Origin: an uncultured Clostridia bacterium
Lineage (GTDB): Bacteria > Bacillota > Clostridia > Christensenellales > CALVMC01
Direction: 5' to 3'
Length of the DNA stretch: 64,000 nucleotides
NCBI GenBank assembly: GCA_944342015.1
Contig: CALVMC010000006.1
Coordinates: forward strand, 30,216-94,215
The position numbers and the translations under genes were made by a program. Positions 46,548 to 58,200 of the stretch are shown piece after piece. Below the pieces are notes generated by a model that was not told where the DNA came from, did no database searches, and saw only the letters and a list, made by a program, of their open reading frames with translations. Positions within the stretch are counted from its first letter, which is position 1. Every line of letters starts with the position of its first letter.

Positions 46548-49500
46548 TTACCTGTTTTTAGCGTTTTTCTTCGCTTCTTTTTTGGCTTTTTTAGCAGCTT
46601 TAATATCGCTGCCTTTTATCTGAGTAACATTTTCACCTGTTTTCAGTCTGCCGACGATATTACTTTCGCCGATAAATTTCATTTTTTCTTTATTTTCTTC
46701 GAGAAGTTCTTCTTTAATCTTTTTATTCTGCTTCTGCGAAAGAACCATTAATATTACTAAAATAGCCACAAGCAAAAGAATACCTGCGCCGCCCCCTATA
46801 ACGATACCCATAACAAGAGGCGATATTTGAGTAGTAACAACGCTTGTCATTTTATTGTCGGTAAATCTGTCGAGCCATTCTGCGTCGATCGTTATGCTGA
46901 CGGTGTTGCCTGAAAATACAATGTTGTCCTGTACATTTTCAGCAAGAACATCTATGCCGTTTATAGTCCAAGTATGTATTGCATAACCGTTATTGGGCGA
47001 GAAAGTCAGAACTACGGTATCTCCTATTTTAATGTTTCTCGATTTTGCGGAAAACTCTCCGTTAACATTTTCGCCGGAAGCGTCTATTATTTCAAGGAAA
47101 TATTCCGTAGGCTTAAAAGACACGAGAATTATTCTGTCGGAACTTAATTTTACATTTACGATATTATCGTCTGCCGTTATTTCGCTTGCGGTAATTTGCC
47201 CTTTAAATTCATTAAATTCATAATATTTAGCGGGCGTTGCCACGATTTTAATAACTGTATTTGCGTTAAAGATATAAGTTTCACCGATAACCGCATTAAA
47301 CGGAGTTTCGCTGTCGCCTTCTACGATATAGCAAGCAACGGAACCTGACGAAATATCGTCGATATTAACGGTAAAGGTTCTCTGTCTGCTGTAAGTTGCG
47401 GTAATTGTTGCGATATTTTTTTCATTGAAATATTTAACGACGGCATCTTTGGTAAGAGTAAAAGATTTTATTTCATCGTAGCCGACTTCGATTTCGCTTC
47501 CGCTGTTCAAAGTTAATTTAATATTCAAAAGTTTATATTTGCTTTCAGGCGGAAGTTCTAATGTCACGATATCGCCGAGTTTTGCGATATTTGTTTTTTC
47601 GCCGTTTACGAAAATTCCGCCGTCAATTACGCCTATTGTAGAACCGCCGTCGGTTTTGGCAATATACTTAATTGTATAAGTTACATAACCGAACTGACCG
47701 AGTACAACGGTATCTTCGCTGGCTACAAAATTGAGCTGCGTTCCTATTATAGTATAAAGGGGGCCGTCTACTGAATAAGTATCGAACTTATAAGCGTCGC
47801 TTGCGATAGCGTCTATTCTGATTTTTACCCCGCTTTTAAGATATAAAGATACTGTGCTTATTATTACGGGTTTTTCGTTTTCTTCTCCGTCTCCTGTATT
47901 CTCTTCAAGTCCAGCGTAAGCGCTTTCTATATAGCCGTTACCTTCGTCAATGAATATGGTAAGGTATCCGCCCTCTGAGGAAGTTACGTTTATAAGGTAA
48001 TATTCATCGTAAACAAGATATATTACGACTTCGTTTTCGTAGCTGTAATTGTATAAGAAGTTTTCGTCGAAAGTAATAGCATCGTTTCTTAAAACATATC
48101 CGTCGCCCTGACTTAAATCGTTGCTTGTTAATGTATAATTTCCGCTTGTCCTTCTGTTTAGAATTCTGAGTTCGGAAAATCTGTATCTTTGCGTCTCGAA
48201 AATGTCTATATTTTCCGATAAGGTACCGTTTACATTGAAAGTTCCGCTTGTTAAACTTACATATTCCGAAGGGTTGCCTATGCTGTTCTGATTGGCGTCG
48301 ATTGCATATATCGTAAATGTTAAGTCCATTGCCCTGTATTTAACGGTTATGGTTATTACAGACCCTTCGTATCTTGAATCCAACGACAGCGCAAATGACT
48401 GAGCAGTGTATTTTTCCTCTTTTGCGCTGATACCTGATACTGCCGGATAATTTACCGTATATTCTTCAACCTCATAGTAACTTGCAAGGGTAGAACTTAC
48501 AGTATAATCTGTTCCTGCATACGCAGCGGAATTTCCGCCGAAATTCATTGACACGCCGTTAACCTGAACCACGCCACGGGAAACCCCATCTACTTCAAAC
48601 GATAAAGTAATTATGTTACCTGTTTTCGGAACAAGGGTTATAACTCCGTTTGAATCCCAACCTTCGGTCATTCTGCTGAAAACTTCATATAGCGATAATG
48701 TGGTTCCCGTATCTCCATAAATTACCGGCGCATAACTTCCGTCGGAAGTTAAAACATTCCAACCTGCAAAATTGAATGTATCACCGCTTACAGTGCTGTC
48801 ACCTGACGCCACTATGTTATAGTTCGAAGAACTTTCTATCGTAAATGTTCCGTCATAAATTTTAGAATCTCCGTTGTCTTCCTTTATTGTAACTTCCGCT
48901 CCGCCGCTGACATTTGTCAACGCACCGCCTATCGTTCTTGTTATACCGGCTATTTTTATAGTATAAGGCGCACCTACATAGTTTGCGTATATTACCATAT
49001 CTCTGAGTCTTTGAACGGGAATGGAATCGCCGTTGGCGTAACTTGTACCGCTCCCGTCTTCACTCAATGTCCAGTTGTTTACTTTGTAACCGTATTTTGC
49101 GTCTTCATTATATACTGTATTGCTTAATGTATAACTGCCTGTTCCGTAAAGAACAATAATAGTTTCGTTTTCTATTCCGACAGTATTATAATCGAAAGTC
49201 AATTCTATTTCATCAATAGCTCTTATGTAAGGAAGACCGTTATTGTAACCGGGAACGATTCCCCAGGTTTCATCGGAACCGAAATCGAAGCCTGCAAAAT
49301 CAGATTGATTTACAGAGCCTACCAAATTGCTTGTGCTTTCGCTTATTCCGGTAAGATTGAACTGATATGAACTTCCGTTTCCGTTTTTATTTACAATAGA
49401 ATAAGGCGTGCCCGAACTGTAATACGCATAAAAGTTAGAAACATTTAATTCCGGCTTAGCATTAGCGTTATTATAAATCAAAGCCGCAAAAGAACCTTTC

Positions 49501-51860
49501 TGACCGCTACCAGTTAAATTAACTTGACCTGAGTTATAAACATTCATTACTTTTATAACGCCGGTTTTGTGAGCGGTAGAAGAAGTAATTACGCCGAATA
49601 TGCCGCCTGCATAATTTTTTCCGTTTACCTCTCCTGCATTATAACAGCTATCCATTAATAAATAATTGTTTAAATTATTTGAGTTAAGGTCTTTTGCCCA
49701 TCCTGCAAGACCGCCTGCATTGTTGCCGGTGACGGTACCTATGTTTATACATCTTATAAAGGTACTGTTTGTGTTTAAAGAGGCGTCGTACCTGCCTGCT
49801 ATTCCGCCTGCGACAGCGCCGTCATAGCCGCTGCTGCTGGTTTTGGTTGCGCTTATTGTGCCCTGATTAAAGCAATCGGAAACGGTAACATTCGTATTTC
49901 TTCCTCCGAAATTTCCGAATATTCCGCCGACTCTGCTTGCGCCTTGAACCCTACCGTTATTATAGCATCTGCTTATATCGGTTACCGCAGCGTAGCCGAT
50001 AACCCCTCCTACTTCGTAAGAAGGCGTGCTGACCGCTCCGTTATTTTCGCATTCTATAATATAAGCGTAGAAAGATGCTCCTACAACACCGCCCATTCTT
50101 ATAACATTGGCGTTGCCGTTGCCGGTATCGGTGGTTCTTTGTGAATCATTAACCTGACCGTTATTTACACAGCCTGAAATATATTTTTTTCTTGTTACTA
50201 CGGTATCCTCGTCTATACTTCCGACAATACCTCCTATGCGAACATCGCTATCGTAATCCGCACTTTCCTGAGTAGTGCTAACCTTGCCGTTGTTTGTGCA
50301 GCCGATGACGGAAGCGGCTACTCCTTCGAGAATTTTCCCGACGATACCGCCTATTCCTGCTTTGCCTTCGACATAGACGGCGTTATTGACGCAGTTTTCA
50401 ATAGTTCCGCCTTTCATCTTCCCGACAATACCGCCTGCGACTGCGCCGGTAACATTGCCGTAATTTGCGGAATTTTCTAAATTAGTATATTCGGCAGCGC
50501 CGAAGATACCGCCCATATCGGCAGAAGAATTGTTGTTCTTTTTTACCCTTCCGTAGTTGTATAAATTTGAAGAGTTATTGTATTCGAAATGTGTAAGTCC
50601 GCTTACATAACCTGCAATGCCGCCCATATACGAAGAGTTTCCTTGAACCCAGGCATAATTTTTCAAATTGGTAAGAGCGGTAGTTACCGCACTTCCTATA
50701 ACCCCGCCGACTCTTGCGTTTTGCGGGAATGTACCTTTTATATAAGACCCTTCCTCTTCCACAGGAACATTTGCTCCCACCGTAATGTTATCGAGAGAAA
50801 CCCTGCCTGTGGCGCCGCCCATAAAAAGTCCTAAATGAACTTCGCCTGCGGTATAGGTTCCTTCTATACAACTGTTTACGATATTGACATTTTTATATTC
50901 GCCGCCGCTGACTCTTCCGAAAAGTCCCAGCATAGTATAATCGCTTGCCGCACCTGCCAAAAGGTTCGTGCTTATGGTAAGATTTGAAATAGTATGATTT
51001 TTCCCGTCAAAATAGCCGCTGAAAGGCTTTATATCGTTACCTATCGGCATCCAAGAATATGTGTTGTAAGTGATTTCCTCTTCTGTGCTGTCGTATAATG
51101 TATAACCTAAGCGGTTTGAATTAATGCTTATAGAAGAAGTATTCCATACCTGTATTTTAATATATTTAACTCCCGCAGGAACGGTATACCATGTACTGAC
51201 ATTAGTGTTGTATTTGATAGTGAATTCTTTAATACCGCTCCTTATCATTTTTTTAGAGGAATCGAAAGGAAATATGGTATAGAAATAATCGGAAGTAGAA
51301 GTCTGATACTGAGCATAGAACTGCGAATCTATTTGTTGACCTTCTCTTACTTCTAAATAATTGGTGCAGACAATATAATTGGCAGTTTTTGCGGTATAAG
51401 TCGAACCGCTTTTGTAATACCCTGAGTTTGTCAATTTAGTTTCTTTGGCTCTGGCTTTTGTGGTAAGTTTACTCATATCTATATCTGCGCCGAGCTCGAC
51501 ATATATATTAGTGTTTGAACCCGACTCGCCGTAACCTACCCTGTTAGTAAGCCATCTTAAATCGCCTGCGTCCATAATTATATACGGTTCGCGATAAGTT
51601 CCTCTTCCCTCAGGTTTTTCATCGTCCGGTATGGAAATATTGACATAAGGACGAGAATCAGTCATACTCTGAATCTGTGAAATCTTATTAGTATCCGGAC
51701 CTTTATTCGTATAATCGACAGTCCCCTCCGTATTATCTGCCGAGCCGTTTGAAAGGTATGTGTTTAAAGGAACACTGTTACCCGTTATCAAAAGGCACAA
51801 TATAGTAAAAATAATCAGAATTATTATCGATGCTGATATCAATTTATTTTTTAAATTCAT
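46548..51860 (-). CDS. Giant A-type membrane-anchored GLUG-like beta-helix surface protein (copy 1)
   Basis: A 1,770-residue protein. I use the ATG at 51860 (MNLKNKLISASIIILIIFTI), 9 nt after AAGGAG; an in-frame TTG at 51869 abuts that site and is unlikely. The N-terminal hydrophobic segment is followed by GTYREPYIIMDAGDLRWLTN. After a short insert come many GLUG-like coils (GGIVGKMKGGTIENCVNN, GGVIGYAAVTDISRCYNNGR) up to about residue 890. Bacterial-repeat beta domains follow (EFNEFKGQITASEI). Then comes one membrane helix near 1681-1707 and a 63-residue tail with a coiled-coil-like KKIKEELLEENKEKMKF and a Lys/Ala-rich end. It shares an operon with the B-type gene and has a consensus promoter. 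It is a paralogue of the truncated gene at the right edge. Confidence 0.85.
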   Translation of the reverse strand: MNLKNKLISASIIILIIFTILCLLITGNSVPLNTYLSNGSADNTEGTVDYTNKGPDTNKISQIQSMTDSRPYVNISIPDDEKPEGRGTYREPYIIMDAGDLRWLTNRVGYGESGSNTNIYVELGADIDMSKLTTKARAKETKLTNSGYYKSGSTYTAKTANYIVCTNYLEVREGQQIDSQFYAQYQTSTSDYFYTIFPFDSSKKMIRSGIKEFTIKYNTNVSTWYTVPAGVKYIKIQVWNTSSISINSNRLGYTLYDSTEEEITYNTYSWMPIGNDIKPFSGYFDGKNHTISNLTISTNLLAGAASDYTMLGLFGRVSGGEYKNVNIVNSCIEGTYTAGEVHLGLFMGGATGRVSLDNITVGANVPVEEEGSYIKGTFPQNARVGGVIGSAVTTALTNLKNYAWVQGNSSYMGGIAGYVSGLTHFEYNNSSNLYNYGRVKKNNNSSADMGGIFGAAEYTNLENSANYGNVTGAVAGGIVGKMKGGTIENCVNNAVYVEGKAGIGGIVGKILEGVAASVIGCTNNGKVSTTQESADYDSDVRIGGIVGSIDEDTVVTRKKYISGCVNNGQVNDSQRTTDTGNGNANVIRMGGVVGASFYAYIIECENNGAVSTPSYEVGGVIGYAAVTDISRCYNNGRVQGASRVGGIFGNFGGRNTNVTVSDCFNQGTISATKTSSSGYDGAVAGGIAGRYDASLNTNSTFIRCINIGTVTGNNAGGLAGWAKDLNSNNLNNYLLMDSCYNAGEVNGKNYAGGIFGVITSSTAHKTGVIKVMNVYNSGQVNLTGSGQKGSFAALIYNNANAKPELNVSNFYAYYSSGTPYSIVNKNGNGSSYQFNLTGISESTSNLVGSVNQSDFAGFDFGSDETWGIVPGYNNGLPYIRAIDEIELTFDYNTVGIENETIIVLYGTGSYTLSNTVYNEDAKYGYKVNNWTLSEDGSGTSYANGDSIPVQRLRDMVIYANYVGAPYTIKIAGITRTIGGALTNVSGGAEVTIKEDNGDSKIYDGTFTIESSSNYNIVASGDSTVSGDTFNFAGWNVLTSDGSYAPVIYGDTGTTLSLYEVFSRMTEGWDSNGVITLVPKTGNIITLSFEVDGVSRGVVQVNGVSMNFGGNSAAYAGTDYTVSSTLASYYEVEEYTVNYPAVSGISAKEEKYTAQSFALSLDSRYEGSVITITVKYRAMDLTFTIYAIDANQNSIGNPSEYVSLTSGTFNVNGTLSENIDIFETQRYRFSELRILNRRTSGNYTLTSNDLSQGDGYVLRNDAITFDENFLYNYSYENEVVIYLVYDEYYLINVTSSEGGYLTIFIDEGNGYIESAYAGLEENTGDGEENEKPVIISTVSLYLKSGVKIRIDAIASDAYKFDTYSVDGPLYTIIGTQLNFVASEDTVVLGQFGYVTYTIKYIAKTDGGSTIGVIDGGIFVNGEKTNIAKLGDIVTLELPPESKYKLLNIKLTLNSGSEIEVGYDEIKSFTLTKDAVVKYFNEKNIATITATYSRQRTFTVNIDDISSGSVACYIVEGDSETPFNAVIGETYIFNANTVIKIVATPAKYYEFNEFKGQITASEITADDNIVNVKLSSDRIILVSFKPTEYFLEIIDASGENVNGEFSAKSRNIKIGDTVVLTFSPNNGYAIHTWTINGIDVLAENVQDNIVFSGNTVSITIDAEWLDRFTDNKMTSVVTTQISPLVMGIVIGGGAGILLLVAILVILMVLSQKQNKKIKEELLEENKEKMKFIGESNIVGRLKTGENVTQIKGSDIKAAKKAKKEAKKNAKNR

Positions 51861-51889
51861 AAATAACAACTCCTTATATAGAATTGTAT

Positions 51890-51912
51890 ATAATCTTGAA
51901 AGACAAGATTAT
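51890..51912 (-). promoter_or_regulatory. Perfect inverted repeat at the 5' end of the A-B transcript
   Basis: ATAATCTTG (51890-51898) and CAAGATTAT (51904-51912) are a 9-bp perfect inverted repeat with a 5-nt centre. It begins within a few bases of the predicted transcription start and ends before the ribosome binding site. It could be a 5' stabilising stem-loop or a repressor operator. Confidence 0.7.
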
Positions 51913-51922
51913 CCATGAGTAT

Positions 51923-51951
51923 ATTATATATCTATTATAAAATAAAGTCAA
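51923..51951 (-). promoter_or_regulatory. Sigma-A promoter of the A1-B1 surface protein operon
   Basis: On the minus strand, TTGACT (51951-51946), a 17-bp spacer and a perfect TATAAT (51928-51923), about 60 nt before the A-type start codon. Confidence 0.85.
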
Positions 51952-52238
51952 TAGACATATAATAAACAAAATATTCCAAAAAATTATCACAAATTTGAGA
52001 TATATTTATTCAATAAGCTAAAATTTCTTGATAGATAATATAAATAAGAATATTAAATGATTTAATTTTGATATAAAGGTATAAATATATAATACTAAAA
52101 TTTATACTTAATATAAAGATAAATATATATAATAAAAGATTCAATTTTAATAATGAAATTTATTATTTTATAAAAGTGCGGAAACAATAACGAACAGAAA
52201 AACAGTATGAATAAATACTATATTAATAAGAAAAAAAT
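51952..52238 (-). other. Extremely AT-rich spacer between the two surface-protein cassettes
   Basis: About 290 bp that is almost entirely A and T, without any open frame worth noting. Short imperfect inverted repeats such as AATAATGAAATTTATTATT occur. It may be an UP-element-like or bending region for the A1-B1 promoter, but nothing specific is visible. Confidence 0.5.
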
Positions 52239-52264
52239 AAAGCCCGATTTGCAAATCGGGCTTT
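52239..52264 (-). terminator. Terminator after the distal B-type surface gene
   Basis: AAAGCCCGATTT (52239-52250) and AAATCGGGCTTT (52253-52264) make a 12-bp perfect stem with a 2-nt centre. It is followed by TTATTTTTTT in the minus direction, 30 nt after the stop at 52295. It separates the two cassettes transcriptionally. Confidence 0.92.
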
Positions 52265-52294
52265 AAAGTGAAATATTTTTTAAATTAAAAGCAA

Positions 52295-55200
52295 TTATTT
52301 ATTATCTTTTCTTGCTTTAAGCTGTCTTTCTATTTCCTCTTTGGAAACATTTCTGTCCGCCTGCTGATAAGTGCCTTTTTTAAGTTCGCTTACCATACTG
52401 GACGCTTCGAATCTTGACATAGAAGCTTTTCTCTGAGCAACGATTTCCATAGCTTTTTTTCTTCTCTTGACATTGATTATAACGAAAATCAATATAAGAA
52501 CGGTAAGCACGATAGGAACGATAATAATGCTGAGAAGCATAACGAGATAAACCGTACCGATTTCGGAAGAGACTGCAATCTGGAAATCTTGAAGTTTAAA
52601 GCTTTCCAAAAAGTCGATGGTCAAGGTGACGGTGAGAACTCCGTTAGCGTAAGTAATATTGTCGTAAGTGGAAGCCAATTCCTTAGCGTCAATGCCGTTT
52701 AATGAGAATGAGTCGATCTCTTGACCGAAAGAACCTTCGAAGGTAAACGATAAAGTATCGCCGGCTTTCCAAGTATCGGTACTTCCGGAAGAGCTTGAAA
52801 CAATAAGCTGACCGGAAGCATTCGAAAGGTCTTCCGTTAAAGAAGTCTCGATATTTTTAGCCCGGAATTGGAGCAGAACGGTTCTTGATTCGGTAAGAAG
52901 GAATTCTGCGACCAAAGGATTTTGAGCGTCGACTTCTTCGTTGTAGATACCTATGAACTGAATGAAGTCATAATAATCGCCGTCCACAGCGGTAATTTTG
53001 ATTCTTGAATTGAAAGGCAGAACTTCGAGTTCGGCGGCTTCGACTTCATCGAAACGATCAAATGTATCGTTATAAATTTCAACCCTGAACTGACCTAAAT
53101 TATCGCCGGTATCGGAAATAGCGAAGTTAATATTAAAGAGAGTAAACAATCTGCATACAACTATAATCTGATTATCCTCATTGATATAACTTTCCAAGGA
53201 AGCGACATCGATATTTCCGTTATTAAGGGTACCGTCGGTTGCGAAAGAGTCGGAAGAGAAAGGAATAAATATATCCCCGACCAAAACCCCCCATGAGTTA
53301 AAGGCGAAGCCTGCAATTTCACCCATAGAGCCTGTAACGATATCGCCTGTTTTAGTAATATAACTATTGCCCGATTCAAGCTGAGCGGTCATATTTTCGT
53401 TTGCGCCGTCGATTTCGTTATTGTTCTCGTCGATTACGGAATAAGAAACATAATATTTTATGTAATCCATTTCAATTTCCAACGACTGATTTCTATCGAT
53501 AATTAAAGTGATTTTTCCGTTTGACAAAGAGGTATCGGAATTGTTGAGAGACAGTCTCGTAATTTCGAAATACTGATTTGCAAAAGGAACAACTTCGATG
53601 ATATAACCGATATCGAAAGCTTCATCGAACGAACTATAAGATTGATTTAAAGTGGTCTCGCTTTGCAAAACATAATCGGAATTGTAGACATAGATTAAAA
53701 CATAACCGTAATCGTCGTCCCAATGGTCAAAATTAGAGATTGAAATGTTTACCCCGACATTAGACTCTAATAATATCTGAATGGTAATGGTCTTACTCTG
53801 ACTGTCGGCATATTTATCGAGATAATCGGAGGAGCAGATAATAGAACCCAAAGCGACGGAATTTTGGGTATCGATATTCTCATAAACCGTAGAACCGTTA
53901 ACGGTATAAGCGTACCTGTAATTCAAGAAAGTGTAAATACTGCTCGGGTTGATATAAATACTCTGACCGCCTGCAACATTACCTATTTGGACTTTTTGCG
54001 AAGGATAAGTAAGGCTTACATCTTCAAAAGAAGGTGAAATAGGATCGCCGAAAGAATTTAAGAGCTCGTAGTTAATGGTATATACGGTAGCCTTAATGCT
54101 TATTTCAAAATTATATGTCTCTCCTTCCGTGCAGTTTAAGATAGTTATAGTTTGCAGAGTACTGTTGTACAAATAACCGTTATCGGAATTTCCTTCAAGA
54201 ACCTGATTGCCGTTTGCTTTGAAATTTTCCGCATCAAACTCATAATGTTTAGCGATAGATATAGTAAAAGTTTCAGATTGCCCTTCCTGAATACTGATAA
54301 CCGATCCGAACGAGACTGCGACGCCGCTCGAATTTGTAACGGTAAGATATGAAGGGAAGGTTCCGTCGGCAAGAGTAAAGGTAACTTTGTAAACGGGAAC
54401 GAACATTGCTTTGAATGTAAGAATATTTTCCGAAGAATAACTGTATAAAATCTGCTGATTTATAAAGTCTTCGAAATATAAATTATACACTGCGTTGGTG
54501 GTTCCTGCCTCTCCCGAAATAAGAACCATTTTATCTTCGCCTATTGCGTTAAAGACAGCTGGTGCGCTTGAGGGAACTTTTAAAGCAAAGTATACAAAAG
54601 GTGCAACCGATTCGGCAGTGTTGATGTTTTCGAGATATATATCTGTCGATTTTAAATTGAAACTGTTGTTGCTTGCTCCCACAACCTTGATTTCTTCGCC
54701 GTTATCGAGAGAAATGGCATAGTTCACAAGTTCGTAATCGACATAGAATACCATATCGTCGAAAATAGTGAAAACCTTATACTCATCGTTTTTCGGTATT
54801 TCCGTATACTTGTTAGCCTCTAAGTAACTTCCGTCTGCCTCTCTTGCCTTATAAAAATCCGTTACCTCATAGCCTACTCTTTTGATTTCCTTTAAGTAAT
54901 CGTAGCCGCTGTAATCCTGAGCGCCTTCTTTTAACTGATTATAAGTAATAGTATCGGTTATATAAGTAATGACAGTGACAACGGTTTCCGTTGCGATTTC
55001 GTCACTTCCTCTTATAACGGTGTTATCGAATATATCGAGGTCGTCGCCTGCGTTGTTATAGTAAATTACTATATCTTTTCTCAAAATATCCATAAGGAAA
55101 GGTTTTCCGCCGTTTACCGAAGGATCGATACCCCAGGGGGTGAGAGCAGTATCGGCGTTTCCGCTTCTGACATCTTTGGTAATACCCCAATTTTCAAATG

Positions 55201-58200
55201 TATCTATATTCTGCAACTGTGCTTCTGTAACGAATTTATTGTCGTATTCGTCACCGAAGGAAAATTCCATCGAATTAGTGGTTTCGGGGCTGAAATTAGG
55301 AAGTCCCGTTCCGGAATTTTCAAAGACGCCGCCTACCATATTGAAAGTAGTTGTCGAAGGAATTTGTTTAATGAGAACATTGTGAACAGAAAATGTTTTC
55401 ATATAACTCGAACTTGCAACGCTGTTGTTGAATGTAGAGAACAGGTTTGTCGCCGAAGCGTTGAAATTTACCGAACCGCTGCCGTTATTGTATGAACCGC
55501 TGACATCGCCGCTGTAATAATAGTTATTTAAAAGGAAGGTAAGGTCTGCGCTGTTGTAGTTAAATTTTAAATCCCTTATAATGAATGACACCGCTCCGGA
55601 AGTTGTAACCGCATCGCTAGTTATATAAATATCGGATATATCGATTTTACCGGAAAAACCGGTTATTGCCTGTGCGATAAGTCCTATCGAATGGTTATTT
55701 CCGGTAAGTACAATACGGTCTACAAGTAAAGCTATTCTTTTAAGCGTCAGATTTTTAATAGCTCCAACATTTCCCAAGATACCGCCTACAATTCTGCTTC
55801 CCGTAATCGTCTCTCCCATAAAATAGCAGTCGGTTATGGTAAAGTTGGTTACTTTTGAATTCGAGTTTGCTCTAAGAGAACCTACGGCTGCGCCTACATC
55901 TCTTGATGTATAAATGTTCTTTATATCGGTATGACAATCGGTGATTACAAAATTTGAATTCGTTATGGTATAGTTGACATGTCCGATAAGGCCTCCTACA
56001 AACATAGAGTTTGTATTACCCACCTGCTCGCACTCAACATAACAGTTATCCACCGTCAGCGTGCCGTAAACATTTGTTACATATCCTACAAGACCGCCGA
56101 TAGACTGAGTAGTGGTTCCCGATGAAACATCTCCGTCATAGAAAACATTTCCCTTACTGTAACAGTTTATTATTTTGACATCGTTAACATTTATTATTTG
56201 TCCTGCTATACCGCCTGCGTCCTGTGCGCAGTTTACATTCCCCTCGTTAAAACAGTTCGTAATAACATCGTTTACAGTATTGTTGCCACCGATATAAGCA
56301 AACAAACCGCCTGCTTTGCTACCGCTAATAGCGGTTATATTGCCGTAATTTCCGCAATTTGTAATATCAAGTCCGGAAATATGAGAGCCTGCAAAGCCGC
56401 CTATATATCCTGTACCGGAAGTAAGGTCTGCATAGTTGAAGCAGTTATTCATAGTTAATGAAGTTGTATAAGCACTTTGTCCTATAAATCCGCCTACATC
56501 GTTAGCCGTTGAATAGCAGGTAGCGTAATTGTCGCAATTTCCAAAAACTAAAGTTTTAGTGTTTTTCCAGCCGTACCCTATAAAGCCGGATACGCAAGCT
56601 TCTCCACGAATTGTTTCTTTTACAGAAATGTTTTCGCTATTGTCCTGTGCGTCATAAATTATAAGGTCTAATGCCCCGCCGCCTGCTATTAAAGGATTTT
56701 CGTAAGAATAAACTTCGCTGAAGTATCCGTCTCCGTTCAAATTACCTATAATACCGCCTAAGTTTTTAAAGTTAGCGTAAATTATACCGCTGTTATAAGA
56801 GCCTGCGGCGCCTTCTGTAAATTCAATATCGTTTTCCATAGAGCCGATAAGTCCGCCTATACTGCCTGCTACCGTGCCGTAAGATGCGTCCGTGGTTTTA
56901 AGCTGGCTGTAAACATTCCCTTCATTATAAACTTTGGCGCTTATAGTTAATGCGCCTAAAGCTCTTCCTATAAGTCCGCCTATATAAGAAGTTCCATAGC
57001 GGCAGATAACATCTCCCGTATTATACATTTGACCGGTTATTTTTACACTGCCGCCTGTATAACCGCCTAAAATACCTCCTACATGGGTTCTGCCACCATT
57101 AATGGTTGCTTCGTTGCCCCAGTTTGCGCAAAGATCGACAGGCTCGGGATATCTTAAAGTCAAATAACCTATAATTCCGCCTACGCAGACATTTTGACTA
57201 TCAACAACGGTATCGTTTATATAATCGTTGTCACCGACAAGTTTAAGGTATCCGCCTATTTTACCTATCAAGCTACCCGTATCTGCGCTTATGTTGGCGT
57301 CGCCGCCGACGTAAGAGTAAACCTTGCCGAAGTTTCCGTATATTTCTTGATACCCTTCTTCGAAACTCGGGTTACCGATAGTAAGGTTGGTATAACCCGT
57401 AATGTATCCGTAAAGACCGCCGACAAAACCGCCCGAATGAATATCCATGTAGTTTGTATTTTTTATGAGATGGATAGTAAAGTTTGTATTTGCGGCATCT
57501 TTTCCATTACCTCCGACAATACCGCCTACATTCCTTCCGTAAACTTTAATTTTGCTTTGAGTTCCGGATGTTCCGTTGACGCAGTCTATAACATAAACTC
57601 CGCCGACTTCGTTTGTCAAATGCTTATAGTAGCCGAGTATTCCGCCCGCCTTACCGTTATCGGTGCTATATTCGGTAAGGTCATAGGCTTCTTCGTCGCT
57701 GTATACGCCGCCGTCCTCTTTTTCGGTTCCCGCCAAATTCATTGTGGGGGAAACGTAAATTGAAGCGTGGTTTTCGCATCTTTCTATTCTTATAGGATAA
57801 ATATTTGCATAAGCCGAACCGAATATTCCCGCTGCGTCATATCCTGTTGCGTAAATTGTTCCGTGGTTTACACTGTCGTAAATTTCCACGGAAATATTAT
57901 TGTAATTTGCAATACCTGCGATACCGCCCATTCTCATATTGGCTTTAATATCTCCGTAGTTTATGCAACTTTGTATTACGAAATCCGCTCTCATACAGCC
58001 GACAATTCCGCCCACGGCATTACTTTGAGCCCCGTCTGCTGTCTTATAAAGATTATTGATATCTGCGTGGTTTACGCAATTTTCAATTGTTGCGGAAGTC
58101 CCCTCGAACTCGCCGACTATACCGCCGAAACCGGTACTTTGCGCAACTCCTGCAACATTTTTTAAAACCATATAGTTATGAGAGTCAGTAATACTTAAAA

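Noticed and set aside
51952..52238. Replication origin or attachment site in the AT-rich spacer
   Set aside because: No DnaA-box clusters, iterons or flanking direct repeats were seen; high AT content alone is not evidence.
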